64,000 nt of DNA from an uncultured Acetatifactor sp. (GCA_934426825.1 CAKRYI010000002.1:1-64000); one strand, 5' to 3'. Numbered from the stretch's first letter, positions 18,543 through 27,777 are shown. Translations and numbers: made by a program. Notes: a model not told the origin generated them from the letters alone.

Positions 18543-20192
18543 CTATAAATGCACGATAATGTAATCCCCCATATCCACAATATATCCCTCTTGTGGGTAT
18601 TGGGGCAGGGACAGGGACATAACCTCTATGTCCTGATAAAGTGATATATCCGTAAACGGCACCAGTTCATGTCCGTGCAGGGAAAAGAATGTGGTCAGTT
18701 CCGCATCGGAGTCAAACGCGTACCGTCCCCAGTCAATCACGGAGAGCGCCGGTGTCTGTGCCACCCACACTCCGTAGCTACGGTTAAACTTTTCCAACAG
18801 ATGTTCATCCACCATGTCCGTGATACGCTTCATCTTGTAATACGTCTCAGAGCCATATGCCACATAGGCGTCCCCGATAATTCCTTTCGGCACTTCCCAT
18901 GTATTCGTAAAAATAACCGGCTTATTCGTATCAAATTTGCTTTCCAAATCGTAGGAAATGCGGGACACCATCTCCTTGGCATTCTGATATTTCATATCAT
19001 CCACATAAAACCAGTGGGTCATATCCATGCACTGATTCCACAAAACCGCACTCAGCATAACAACCACTACGCCCTTGCCCGCACGGCACGCCCGGTATCT
19101 GATTCCCTTACTCTGTCTTGGTTCTTTCCACAGTCCCCGGCAGGCATACACAAACAATAGCACTCCATACCCACATATCACCGGCAAAAACTGCGCGGAA
19201 CGGTAATAGGTTGCCTTTCCCTCCACAATGGCTAACAGAAAAGAAACCACCAAACTGCCAAGACACAAAATGGCAATCCACAAATCCCGGTTCCGAATCA
19301 TCCGGTAAATACTGTAACCGACGATAAATACGGAAGCGAACACAAATATTTTAATGGGATAATACGCATATCCGAACACGCCATACATGACAAACAGGCG
19401 TTTCAGCACCATGGCAAGCTCGCTGAACGCTCCCGGCTCAAACAGCCACCCCGCCATTTCCGTAACAGAGCGCCGGATTGCCGCTTCCTTCAGATATTCC
19501 AAGCCAAACACTTTCGTCACTGCCGCAATCATGACGCTGCGCATCACCATGGCAAGCAGCGCCACGCCTATTGCCACGCCCAGTTTTTTCCACACACTCA
19601 CGCGGGTTTTCGCAATTCTCTCTGTCATAAGTATCAGGCAGACGCCTAACAGCCACACCACCATAAAGGACTCGTAACATCCCACTCCTATCCACAAAAG
19701 TACCGCACTGAGCAGATACTTTTTTATGCCCTTCTGTCTGAAAAGCCACAGACTGAGTCCGCAGCACAGATACCCAATGGCAATGGCATTGTGCAGATAA
19801 TAGGTGTATACCTCGCTGATTAAAGGACAGGAAAGAAAAATACAGGCAAAAAAGTAATATCCCGCTTTGGGCAGCCAGTCTCCCAAAATGTCATAAAACA
19901 GGGCGCACCATACCGTGACAGCCGCCATCAGAATCAAAACTCCCGCCAAATCCGACAAAAAAGGCGTCAATTCTGCCACATGTACAACCTTGTTCAACAG
20001 AAACATCACCCATCTGCCCACAATGGCAGCCAGTCCTTCGTCAAAATAGTACAGGCTGGGCGTATCGTCAATGCCGATGGTAAAGTGCGTCACCTTATAC
20101 CCATAGCCGCAAATGGCAGTAAGCAGCAATAAAAGCAAATATTTTTTATCTCCGGCAAATGACCAAAACGCATTCCACCTTTTTTTCATCAT
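18543..20192 (-). CDS. GtrII-type glucosyltransferase-domain membrane protein (second copy)
   Basis: A 549-residue protein with about eleven spans and a soluble tail of about 140 residues. Its first external loop has GIDDTPSLYYFDEG followed by GRW, equivalent to the NHDGLG/GRW region of the protein at 7286-8845. The start overlaps the stop of the preceding gene (ATGA) with AAAGGA 8 nt upstream. By analogy with GtrII it would transfer a sugar from undecaprenyl phosphate to a cell-surface polymer. The two copies are diverged, so they probably act on different donors or acceptors. Confidence 0.8.
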   Translation of the reverse strand: MMKKRWNAFWSFAGDKKYLLLLLLTAICGYGYKVTHFTIGIDDTPSLYYFDEGLAAIVGRWVMFLLNKVVHVAELTPFLSDLAGVLILMAAVTVWCALFYDILGDWLPKAGYYFFACIFLSCPLISEVYTYYLHNAIAIGYLCCGLSLWLFRQKGIKKYLLSAVLLWIGVGCYESFMVVWLLGVCLILMTERIAKTRVSVWKKLGVAIGVALLAMVMRSVMIAAVTKVFGLEYLKEAAIRRSVTEMAGWLFEPGAFSELAMVLKRLFVMYGVFGYAYYPIKIFVFASVFIVGYSIYRMIRNRDLWIAILCLGSLVVSFLLAIVEGKATYYRSAQFLPVICGYGVLLFVYACRGLWKEPRQSKGIRYRACRAGKGVVVVMLSAVLWNQCMDMTHWFYVDDMKYQNAKEMVSRISYDLESKFDTNKPVIFTNTWEVPKGIIGDAYVAYGSETYYKMKRITDMVDEHLLEKFNRSYGVWVAQTPALSVIDWGRYAFDSDAELTTFFSLHGHELVPFTDISLYQDIEVMSLSLPQYPQEGYIVDMGDYIIVHL

Positions 20193-21640
20193 CCCTCAGT
20201 TCCTTTCCAACTCAGCCGATAAATCACATAATCATAATACATATAATGAAAACTCTTCACCTCTTCATAGGAAAAGGCATCCGACATTGCCTCCGGTGTG
20301 TCCCCGGCAAAGCAAAGATACCAAATATTTCCCTGCACACCCGCAAGCTGATTATAGTCCGTCAAAGCCTCCGTATTGGCAAACGGCGTCTTATACGGCT
20401 TATAGAGATAAATATAATAGGGCATTTCCGGATGGTAAATATCCAAAAGCAGCGGATGAATGGTCGGCACCACAAATACATCTTCCGTGGAAACCTGTTC
20501 CTCGTAAAATCTTTCGTAGCTATCCAGTCCCTTGTCATATTCCAGCTTCCACTCGGATTGATACTGCAGTACAAAGCAGACCACTGCTGCCGCCAGCACG
20601 CCCCACCACAGTTTCTTTCCTTCCAACTGCCGCATGCCAAAGGCATAGAATAACATCAAAAATCCGAAGCCCGGGAACACGTATCTGCCCAAAAAGCAGT
20701 TGTTCATATAAGTAGATACCAATACTCCGGTGAGAATGGTAAGCCCCAGCGCACCCATGCCGACCGCCGGCGCGTAATTCTTTGTTTCCCGCATACGGTC
20801 CACGGCAAGGTAGCCTAACACTACCGCAATGCCCATGCCAAGAAAAACCACCCAGCCGATAGGCGTTTCCAATGCGGAAAACCATTCCTTGCAGTAATCC
20901 ATAAACGACAGAATGGTTGCCCTGTCACTTACCGAACCGGTATCGTAGCGCATCCGCAGCACCATCTGCATACCGGTAACCACCAGCCACGGGGCAAACG
21001 CCACCGAGACAACAATGCCGCAGATAATCAGTTTTTTCACCTTTTCCTTCTGTCCGCTGCGAATCAGCACAATCAAAAACAGCACATAAAGCCAGAAAGT
21101 GTGTATCAGGGCAAAGGTATGGCAGTACATGGTACAAATGCTGGCAAGACAGAAAAGAATCCACTTTTTCTTTGTGGCGTCCTTGTAAATGTCATATGCC
21201 AGACAGCCGGTTAATGTCATGAAAAACAAAGCGAAGGCATACATTCTCACGTTTCCCGCCTGCACCGACATAATGGGCATCAGCAGGGAAAACAGCATGA
21301 AATAAACGGAAATCTTTTGGTCAAAGAGCTTTCGGATATAGTATTTTCCCAGCATCAGATACCCCATCATAAAAAACAGGGACATCAGTTTCAGCCCCTG
21401 ATAATGGGGTCCGCTGCCGCAAAGCAGATAAACTAACTTTAAACAGCCGTAATAAAAAGGGGAATGTGCGTCCACCGCCGTAATATAAAGGAGCCTGCTC
21501 CACGGCAGTGCCACCATTGCCGCCGAATATGCCTCGTCATACCAGAGATTGTTGGTAAGGCACAGGGCATCCCAGACTACAAACGCTATGACCGGCAGTG
21601 CATGCCAGATTATTTTTTTGTTCACTATGATTCGATTCAT
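20189..21640 (-). CDS. GT39-like GT-C membrane glycosyltransferase
   Basis: A 483-residue protein with about ten spans. After the first span it reads LWYDEAYSAAM, the acidic pair typical of GT39/PMT-like enzymes, followed by DAHSPFYY, a common second motif in this group. The C-terminal 120 residues are extracytoplasmic. I place the start at the ATG at 21640, which has GGGAG 7 nt upstream; two in-frame ATGs a little earlier lack a site. It is translationally coupled to the GtrII gene that follows. Confidence 0.8.
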   Translation of the reverse strand: MNRIIVNKKIIWHALPVIAFVVWDALCLTNNLWYDEAYSAAMVALPWSRLLYITAVDAHSPFYYGCLKLVYLLCGSGPHYQGLKLMSLFFMMGYLMLGKYYIRKLFDQKISVYFMLFSLLMPIMSVQAGNVRMYAFALFFMTLTGCLAYDIYKDATKKKWILFCLASICTMYCHTFALIHTFWLYVLFLIVLIRSGQKEKVKKLIICGIVVSVAFAPWLVVTGMQMVLRMRYDTGSVSDRATILSFMDYCKEWFSALETPIGWVVFLGMGIAVVLGYLAVDRMRETKNYAPAVGMGALGLTILTGVLVSTYMNNCFLGRYVFPGFGFLMLFYAFGMRQLEGKKLWWGVLAAAVVCFVLQYQSEWKLEYDKGLDSYERFYEEQVSTEDVFVVPTIHPLLLDIYHPEMPYYIYLYKPYKTPFANTEALTDYNQLAGVQGNIWYLCFAGDTPEAMSDAFSYEEVKSFHYMYYDYVIYRLSWKGTEG

Positions 21641-21758
21641 ACACATTCTCCCATAGCACAATAGCAATTCTTTCTATCTTCATTTCCTATAATACAGATT
21701 TTGTCAGCTAAGGAACACTGACCTATATGCTTCAAAATCAGGGATGGCATTTTTACCT

Positions 21759-21772
21759 TTTTATGTTAAAAT
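21759..21772 (+). promoter_or_regulatory. Extended -10 promoter for the SGNH gene at 21810
   Basis: A TAAAAT hexamer (21767-21772) is preceded by TG at 21764-21765, an extended -10 element; the -35 region is poor. It lies 38 bp upstream of the ATG. Confidence 0.4.
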
Positions 21773-21809
21773 TAAGAAAGTAATAAATCAAAAGAAGGAG
21801 ACTTTTCAT

Positions 21810-23261
21810 ATGATGAAAATTCATACACGTTTTTCCAACTCCAGAAATTTTCAATGGCTCATCCCGCTATTTATTACCACAGTAGTCATTCTTGCCATCA
21901 TTTATATAATGCCTTCTTATATAAGCACAACAGAAATCAAAAAAGACGATTTTAAGCGTATCGCCTCGGAAGAATATGATTCTATTTTTCTCTCCCAATA
22001 TCCCCTTGACACCTTTCAGCAGGAAAATTTTTCTACTTACCGGGGACTCAATGTGATTAAAATGCAAAAACAACTCACCAAATACTCTGATTTAACGGAA
22101 TACATCGATTATATTTTTTCTCAGCAACCGGAACTTTCCATTTTATATCTTGGTATATCTCCCTGGAAAACATCCGCCGCAGAACTATTATCTATCACAA
22201 ACAATCATCCGTCAACCACCTTTGAGATTCTTCTGGAATGTCCTTCCATGCAGTTCTGGCAGGAACTATCTGGCAAAAAATACTCTCAGACTTTAGCCGA
22301 TTACCATGATTTTATTTCCGGCATTAGTACCTCATCCAATTGCTATGTTTATGACTACACTTCAGATTATTGGCTCATTGCCAATCCCGGTAATTATCAA
22401 TGGCTTGACTCTTCTCATACCAAAACAGTAAATGAAACTGTAGCAAAAATGTTGTTCCTTAATACCTTTTGTGACCACAACCACCGGATAACGTCTGAAA
22501 ATTATATGGATTACTATAATCGTTTGCAGGAATTGACACAACAAGACCGAGACCTGCCTCCTTCATATCCGGATTTTTCAGATAAATGTATTATCTTTTT
22601 TGGAGACAGTGTTATCGGCAATTATACCGGAAGTACATCCATTCCAGGGGTTGTTGCCGGACTGAGCAAGGCTGTCACCTATAATCTGGGAATTGGTGGA
22701 AGTTGCGCCGCCAGTTCATCCGACAACTCCCTTCCAGCTCTAAACGATGTCGTTGATGCTTTCTTGGCAGGTGACATTTCTTCCCTACCCGCAAATACGC
22801 CCTGCACCAATAATTTAATTGACTATTTAGAAACATCCTCTAATCCAGCAAATATGTGCTTTGTCATCAATTATGGGTTAAATGACTACTTTGTGGGCAA
22901 TCCGGTCCAGAACAATAATCTTTTGGACGAATACACCTACGCCGGTGCCATTCGTTCAGCAGTTCACAAACTGAAAACTGCTTATCCAGACGCTGAAATT
23001 CTCTTAAATTGCCCAAACTTCAGCATCAACTTTGAAAACGGTACATTAATTAATTCTGAGCAGGGTGGGGTTCTGACAGATTATGTCGATACCACGGTCA
23101 CTCTGGGGGAAGAACTTTCTGTATATGTCCTGAATAATTATGAATTACTGGGAATAAATGCTGAAAATTATTACCGCTACCTGGATGATGATACACATCC
23201 TAACAATGCAACCCGTTTTACTATAGGACAGATGATTATCCATTCCCTGTCTTCCCACTAA
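21810..23261 (+). CDS. Large membrane-anchored SGNH hydrolase-like protein
   Basis: A 483-residue protein with one membrane span near residues 14-34, a unique region of about 230 residues, and a C-terminal SGNH domain: FFGDSVIGN (nucleophile serine), GIGGSCA, NYGLNDYF and DDDTHPNNATR (Asp/His). The SGNH part aligns by eye with the protein at 8860-9708. AAGGAG lies 9 nt before the first of two adjacent ATGs. It is a lone plus-strand gene between minus-strand genes and its stop overlaps that of the next gene tail to tail by 3 bp. Its codons are visibly more A+T-rich than those of its neighbours, which may mean separate acquisition. A role in acyl transfer or removal on a surface glycan is inference. 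Confidence 0.78.
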   Translation: MMKIHTRFSNSRNFQWLIPLFITTVVILAIIYIMPSYISTTEIKKDDFKRIASEEYDSIFLSQYPLDTFQQENFSTYRGLNVIKMQKQLTKYSDLTEYIDYIFSQQPELSILYLGISPWKTSAAELLSITNNHPSTTFEILLECPSMQFWQELSGKKYSQTLADYHDFISGISTSSNCYVYDYTSDYWLIANPGNYQWLDSSHTKTVNETVAKMLFLNTFCDHNHRITSENYMDYYNRLQELTQQDRDLPPSYPDFSDKCIIFFGDSVIGNYTGSTSIPGVVAGLSKAVTYNLGIGGSCAASSSDNSLPALNDVVDAFLAGDISSLPANTPCTNNLIDYLETSSNPANMCFVINYGLNDYFVGNPVQNNNLLDEYTYAGAIRSAVHKLKTAYPDAEILLNCPNFSINFENGTLINSEQGGVLTDYVDTTVTLGEELSVYVLNNYELLGINAENYYRYLDDDTHPNNATRFTIGQMIIHSLSSH

Positions 23262-25012
23262 TATCTTTCGTATACCACCATGTCTGAGTCTCTAGCAATC
23301 TCCCGGTATCCGGCATTGTTGCAGAGTTTGTCAATGCTGCCTCCTGCCACTGTGGCAAGGTAACGGCTGTTCAGGGACTCCAAATGTTCGGTGACATAAT
23401 CCGGCATACAACAACTGATACCGAATCCCTCCGGCAGACTGTAGAGAAGCTGCCATTTCAGGCTGACTGTGGTAGTGGCAGACGTTTCTGCTGTGTCATT
23501 AATTGCGTCGGTCTGTGCCACCGCATCGCCGCCTGCTTCCAGCGGTTCCGCTGCGTCACCGGCTGCACCGGTCTGTTCCACCGTATCACTGAACACCCAG
23601 ATTACGGAATTGGTGTAATTGGGTACATTTTCTTCCGATAATTTCAGGTTTTCTCCAAAAACAGTTCTCCATTCCTCCACCTGCGTCACCAGTTCCTGCT
23701 GTGCAAAAGGCACCTGATAATCATACGGGTCAACCGCCATATACATGTAGAGATAAGCAAAGGTTGCGCCCAAAAGCACCACCTTTTTGAAAGTTCTGGT
23801 GCGCATGAGACTGACTATGAAAACGCCGACCGCCATAAAAGTCAGCAGATGTTTGCTGCCCTCCGTCAGCTTATACATGAGCAATAACGCAAACAACATT
23901 CCGATGAAGCTGAACAATAAATGCGCTTCCACAACGAGACGGGTCTTCAGCGTTACCGGCTCGCGGTTTGTTTTCACTATGTCGGTACTCTCCGCTTCGG
24001 TGTTCTTCTGTTCCTCTTTTTCAGCCTTTTCTTCTTTGCGCACAGTCCTCCAGTCCGCCACCGTCTGCCACAAGAGAATTGCCATCATTACCAGATAGCC
24101 GCCGAAAAACGCTCCCGACGCCAGTCCGCTCCGGAATCCCTCCACGGTATGCCTCCAGAACGCAGTTCCCATATAATACAGGGTTCCGAAGAAATTGTGG
24201 AATCCGGCACAGATGCCGTCCGTGAAAAAGGTGGTAATCCACTCCGTGAAAAACAGGGGTGCAAAATATTCCGCCCCCAGATAATGCTTAATCAGCGCAT
24301 AACATCCCAACACCACGCAAAGCACTGCACCGGAACCAAGAACTCCCTTCCACCTGTTCTTTCTCACCCACAGGAAAACGGGCAATAGCAAAAACAGCAG
24401 CATATAAGGGCGCATCAAAGTCAACAGTCCCGAAAGGACAAATAAAAGCACCAGCTTGTAAGTTTTTGTGTTTTCAAGGTAATTAATGGTCAGCGCATAA
24501 AAGACAATCAGCATGCTGAAACAGATAATCTCCGGCATGCCCGAAAGCATATACCGCACAAAGGGCGTGTACAGACAGAAAAGAAGCGTCAGCGCACCTA
24601 TCTGTTTCCAGCTTGGTTTTACCAGCCACACAAACAAAAACATGGCAAGGGTCAAAAGCAGAATATTGCAGATAATGGGGGAAAGCAGATTCCAGCCAAA
24701 CAAAAGTCCCCACAAAATCCACGGGAATACCAGTACCGGGCTCCATGCCGCAAATGACAGTTTCAGGGCATGGCTTTCGTTAAAGCCAAAATACCCCTGA
24801 GGATACCCGTAATGGACGATACCCTCCACCTGCTTAAAATAAAACAACTCGTCATTCCATTCGGACGCAGGCAGATAGACCTTTCCGATACTCTGCCCTT
24901 TCGCGCCGCAGTACACCAGACAGCATACAATCGGAAGAAGCGCCATCAAAACTGCCTGCAGCAGCCGCACATACCGCTTATCCTTTTTCCACCATTCACA
25001 CAATCCCTTCAT
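23258..25012 (-). CDS. Polytopic GT-C-like membrane protein with a low-complexity insert
   Basis: A 584-residue protein with about eleven spans. WNDELFYFKQVEGI after the first span has the acidic pair seen in GT-C enzymes. A low-complexity Ala/Glu/Asp/Thr-rich stretch (coding positions about 23470-23590) sits in the extracytoplasmic tail and looks like an expanded linker. The start overlaps the end of the GT2 gene by 17 bp, with GGACGG upstream. I cannot assign a donor; the preceding GtrB-like enzyme is the natural supplier. Confidence 0.72.
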   Translation of the reverse strand: MKGLCEWWKKDKRYVRLLQAVLMALLPIVCCLVYCGAKGQSIGKVYLPASEWNDELFYFKQVEGIVHYGYPQGYFGFNESHALKLSFAAWSPVLVFPWILWGLLFGWNLLSPIICNILLLTLAMFLFVWLVKPSWKQIGALTLLFCLYTPFVRYMLSGMPEIICFSMLIVFYALTINYLENTKTYKLVLLFVLSGLLTLMRPYMLLFLLLPVFLWVRKNRWKGVLGSGAVLCVVLGCYALIKHYLGAEYFAPLFFTEWITTFFTDGICAGFHNFFGTLYYMGTAFWRHTVEGFRSGLASGAFFGGYLVMMAILLWQTVADWRTVRKEEKAEKEEQKNTEAESTDIVKTNREPVTLKTRLVVEAHLLFSFIGMLFALLLMYKLTEGSKHLLTFMAVGVFIVSLMRTRTFKKVVLLGATFAYLYMYMAVDPYDYQVPFAQQELVTQVEEWRTVFGENLKLSEENVPNYTNSVIWVFSDTVEQTGAAGDAAEPLEAGGDAVAQTDAINDTAETSATTTVSLKWQLLYSLPEGFGISCCMPDYVTEHLESLNSRYLATVAGGSIDKLCNNAGYREIARDSDMVVYERY

Positions 25013-25952
25013 TCTTTCCGTCCTTTTCTATATTGATTCTCTCGCGGATAACGTACTGGGGAGAATTATTCAGGCTGATATAGATTCGTCCCACATACTC
25101 TCCGATTAATCCAAGCATCACCATAATCATGCCGCCGAAAAAGACAATCGCCGCCATGGTGGAGCTGAATCCCATGGGAACATCCGGGTTTACCAGCCGC
25201 TTTATAATGGTATAAATTCCATACAGAAATCCCACTCCCGCGCTGCAGCTTCCGATTGCCGTGGCAATTCGCAGGGGTTTTACGGAAAATGCCGTAAAGC
25301 CGTTGAACCACAGTCCGAACAACTTTTTCAGCGTATAGCCGGAACTTCCCTCTTCCCGCTCCCTGTGGTGTACAATGACATTGGTAATATTTTTTGTGGT
25401 TCGAAGCACCAGTCCGATAACATAGGGATAAGAATTCTCATAACGAACCATATCCTCCACCACAAATCTGCGCACCGCAAAATAGCTGGAAATATAAAGT
25501 TCCGCCGGTTTGTTCAACATCATGCGGGTCATCAGTTCATTTACCTTGCTGCCCAGATTACGAAATGCAGAATGCTGTTTGTGTTCGTATTTCGCATAAA
25601 CCGCGTCATACCCTTCTTCCAATTTATCCAGCAGCTTGTCCACCTCGTCTGCCGGAGTCTGTCCGTCATCATCCAGACATACCACATAATCTCCGTCCGA
25701 ATGGCGAAGTCCCGCCATCAGTGCCGCATGCTGCCCAAAGTTCCGGGAAAAGCTGATTCCCTTGATATTTTCATGTTCCGCACAAAGCCTGCGGATTACC
25801 GCCAGGGTTCCGTCCGGTGAACAGTCATTCACCAGATAAATATCATAAGTATACTGCGTAAGCTGCTGCATCTTATTTTCTATCTCCGCCACCACATGGG
25901 GCAGTGTGTGCTCCGAACGGTAGCAGGGAATTACAAAACTTACCTTTTTCAT
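24996..25952 (-). CDS. GtrB-like GT2 polyprenyl-phosphate glycosyltransferase
   Basis: A 318-residue protein: SFVIPCYRSEHTL at the start, the acidic cluster VCLDDDGQTPADE near residue 95, FSRNFGQHAAL, and two C-terminal spans (about 235-258 and 272-295). This is the architecture of enzymes that load a sugar on undecaprenyl phosphate. I chose the ATG at 25952, with AAAGG 10 nt upstream; the longer forms run into the acetyltransferase gene. Confidence 0.87.
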   Translation of the reverse strand: MKKVSFVIPCYRSEHTLPHVVAEIENKMQQLTQYTYDIYLVNDCSPDGTLAVIRRLCAEHENIKGISFSRNFGQHAALMAGLRHSDGDYVVCLDDDGQTPADEVDKLLDKLEEGYDAVYAKYEHKQHSAFRNLGSKVNELMTRMMLNKPAELYISSYFAVRRFVVEDMVRYENSYPYVIGLVLRTTKNITNVIVHHREREEGSSGYTLKKLFGLWFNGFTAFSVKPLRIATAIGSCSAGVGFLYGIYTIIKRLVNPDVPMGFSSTMAAIVFFGGMIMVMLGLIGEYVGRIYISLNNSPQYVIRERINIEKDGKNEGIV

Positions 25953-25957
25953 CTCTG

Positions 25958-26494
25958 TCATGCCTTTCCGTGAGGATTTAATGCCGCCATCCATACAATA
26001 TCACAATATTCCCCATCTATACAAACATCATCCCGAAGATACCCTTCCCGGACGAAGCCTGCCTTCTCATAACTGCGTATTGCCGCCGCATTTCCCGATA
26101 ATGCCCGCAGATAGACCCTTTGTAAATTTTCTTCCTCAAAACAATAGCGAAGCATGAGTTTTGCCGTCGCGGTTCCCACGCCTCTTCCTCTGGCAGAAGC
26201 CTCACCGATAAAAATACCGTATTCCGCCTTGCGGTTCTGTCGGTCTATATCGCGGATATACACGGAACCAAGCGGAGTATCTGTGGAAATGTCGCAAATA
26301 ATCATCTGCACCACCTCACCGGTTTTCACTTTCGTGCGTATCCAGTTTTCATGGCTCTCTCTGGTAAACAATTTTCGATAAATAAAATTCTTTCGCACCG
26401 CCTCACTGTTTCGCCATGCCACAATTCTGTCCGTGTCTTCCTCCGTCATCAGCCGCAGGTAAACTCCCGCCGCTTCATCCCGATAATCCTTCAT
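25958..26494 (-). CDS. RimJ/RimL-type GNAT N-acetyltransferase
   Basis: A 178-residue GNAT protein. IVAWRNSEAVRKNF near the start, the acetyl-CoA loop ASARGRGVGTATAKL, and GNAAAIRSYEKAGF are diagnostic. The WRN--VRK pattern and the position in a sugar locus recall PseH-like sugar acetyltransferases, so this is an alternative to the GNAT domain fused to PseI for the 4-N-acetylation step; a ribosomal-protein acetyltransferase role is less likely. The ATG at 26494 has AGAAAGG 8 nt upstream. Confidence 0.8.
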   Translation of the reverse strand: MKDYRDEAAGVYLRLMTEEDTDRIVAWRNSEAVRKNFIYRKLFTRESHENWIRTKVKTGEVVQMIICDISTDTPLGSVYIRDIDRQNRKAEYGIFIGEASARGRGVGTATAKLMLRYCFEEENLQRVYLRALSGNAAAIRSYEKAGFVREGYLRDDVCIDGEYCDIVWMAALNPHGKA

Positions 26495-26739
26495 TGTTTG
26501 CGCCTTTCTGAAATTTATCTGTATCATCGCACTTTTTTGCGTTTTTATTTTTTCTTACTGTTAATTATATTAAAAATTTATAAAAATAATTTTCTTTCTG
26601 TTTTAAAGTGGGTTATTCTGTTTGTTGTGTTGTGTTTCGCGATAATTCTGACGCTTTCACACATTTCGCCGTCAGCATTTTAAGTTGTCTATATTTTTCA
26701 TTCAATTAATCGGTTGCATACAACTAACAAACATATGTA

Positions 26740-26761
26740 CGGTGGCACTTCGGTGGCGCTT
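26740..26761 (+). repeat. Tandem 11-bp direct repeat CGGTGGCACTT / CGGTGGCGCTT
   Basis: Two head-to-tail copies (26740-26750 and 26751-26761) differ at one base and end 4 bp before the extended -10 TG. They occupy the place of the -35 region, so they could be an activator or repressor site; no regulator is identified. Confidence 0.55.
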
Positions 26762-26765
26762 CTTA

Positions 26766-26774
26766 TGTTATAAT
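26766..26774 (+). promoter_or_regulatory. Extended -10 promoter for a candidate small RNA
   Basis: TG-T-TATAAT: the TG is at 26766-26767 and the perfect -10 at 26769-26774. No good -35 exists, as is common for extended -10 promoters; the tandem repeats lie there instead. Confidence 0.5.
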
Positions 26775-26780
26775 ACCCCC

Positions 26781-26846
26781 GTAAAAGGGGTTCATGATAG
26801 ATTCCTATCGGAACGGGAAAGACGTCTGCGTCAGCAGGCGTTTTTC
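26781..26846 (+). ncRNA. Candidate small RNA of about 65 nt
   Basis: Downstream of the extended -10 there is a compact fold: GTTC and GATAG (26790-26800) pair with CTATC and GAAC (26805-26814), followed by an 8-bp hairpin (26822-26829 with 26834-26841, one G-U pair) and a T run, a good Rho-independent terminator. No ORF fits inside. The 3' end overlaps the tail of the convergent GT2 gene. Alternatively, part of it is merely the 3' hairpin of that gene. Confidence 0.4.
26822..26846 (+). terminator. Terminator of the candidate small RNA
   Basis: Stem 26822-26829 / 26834-26841 with loop GTCA, then TTTTTCTTT on the plus strand. On the minus strand the downstream run is only CTTT, so it is stronger in the plus direction. 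Confidence 0.55.
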
Positions 26847-27766
26847 TTTACCTTGTGAACCCTCGCAAGACGATACTCAAAATCCTTCTTGTCCTTCGCC
26901 GCCATGACCTCCAGCATCATGCCGGTGAAAAAAGACTGGATTCCCGCCAATACCATAAACCCACAGATAATCAAAGTAGGGAACCGCGGTACAAGACCCG
27001 TGCGGAAATACTCCGCCACAATGGGAATCATAAGAACTCCCGCTACAATAATCAGCAATAATCCCAATAGTCCGAAAAATTTCAAAGGTTTATAATTTTT
27101 ATACAACTGCAGCATTTTACGGATTACCCGGATGCCGTCGCTGTAGGTATTGAGTTTGGATACACTGCCCTTCGGGCGGTCCCGGTACTCCACCACAACA
27201 TTTTCCACCTGCATATTGTAATTCACCGCATGAATTGTCATTTCCGTCTCTATTTCAAAGCCTTTGGAAAAGACCGGAAATGTTTTGACAAATTCATAGC
27301 TGAATGCCCGGTATCCTGTCATAATATCTTTAATGTCCGAATGAAAAAGACTGTTGATTCCTACTTTCATCAGGCTGTTTCCGAAATTGTGAAACGGTCT
27401 CTTATTCTCCGTAAAATAAGTGGAAGAAAGTCTGTCTCCCACCACCATGTCCGCATGGCGCTCCAACACCTTGTCCACCATCTCTTTTGCACAATCTAAA
27501 GGATAGGTGTCATCCCCGTCTATCATCAGATAGCATTCCGCCTCGATTTCCCGGAACATTCTGCGAATCACATTTCCCTTGCCCTGCTTATATTCATGGC
27601 GCACCACTGCTCCGGCCTCTGCCGCCAGCTTGACCGTATCATCCGTAGAATTGTTATCGTACACATAAACAACCGCTTCCGGCAAGGCATTTCTGGCATC
27701 CGAAACCACCTTGGCAATGGTCTGCGCTTCATTATAACAGGGAATCAGCACTGCTATTTTGTCCAT
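26831..27766 (-). CDS. DPM1-like GT2 polyprenyl-phosphate glycosyltransferase
   Basis: A 311-residue protein: VLIPCYNEAQTIAKVV, YDNNSTDDT, the acidic cluster LMIDGDDTYP near residue 83, GYRAFS, and two C-terminal spans (about 228-250 and 262-285). It fits dolichol-/polyprenyl-phosphate sugar synthases. A perfect AGGAGG lies upstream of the ATG at 27766. It is the last gene of the pseC-glmM-glmS-GH20 operon. Confidence 0.87.
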   Translation of the reverse strand: MDKIAVLIPCYNEAQTIAKVVSDARNALPEAVVYVYDNNSTDDTVKLAAEAGAVVRHEYKQGKGNVIRRMFREIEAECYLMIDGDDTYPLDCAKEMVDKVLERHADMVVGDRLSSTYFTENKRPFHNFGNSLMKVGINSLFHSDIKDIMTGYRAFSYEFVKTFPVFSKGFEIETEMTIHAVNYNMQVENVVVEYRDRPKGSVSKLNTYSDGIRVIRKMLQLYKNYKPLKFFGLLGLLLIIVAGVLMIPIVAEYFRTGLVPRFPTLIICGFMVLAGIQSFFTGMMLEVMAAKDKKDFEYRLARVHKVKKNAC

Positions 27767-27777
27767 ACCTTACCTCC

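Larger units (their letters stand above)
26495..26830. other. Non-coding interval containing a candidate small RNA
   Basis: An A+T-rich gap of 336 bp between two minus-strand genes without a convincing CDS. The right part holds a pair of tandem 11-bp repeats, an extended -10 promoter and a two-hairpin structure ending in a terminator, all on the plus strand and listed separately. The left part (about 26495-26735) presumably contains the minus-strand promoter of the acetyltransferase operon: a TATAAT is visible, but no good -35. Confidence 0.5.

Noticed and set aside
18527..18552. Direct repeat CTATAAATGC between two convergent genes
   Set aside because: Two 10-bp copies 16 bp apart with no other mobile-element mark; could be chance.
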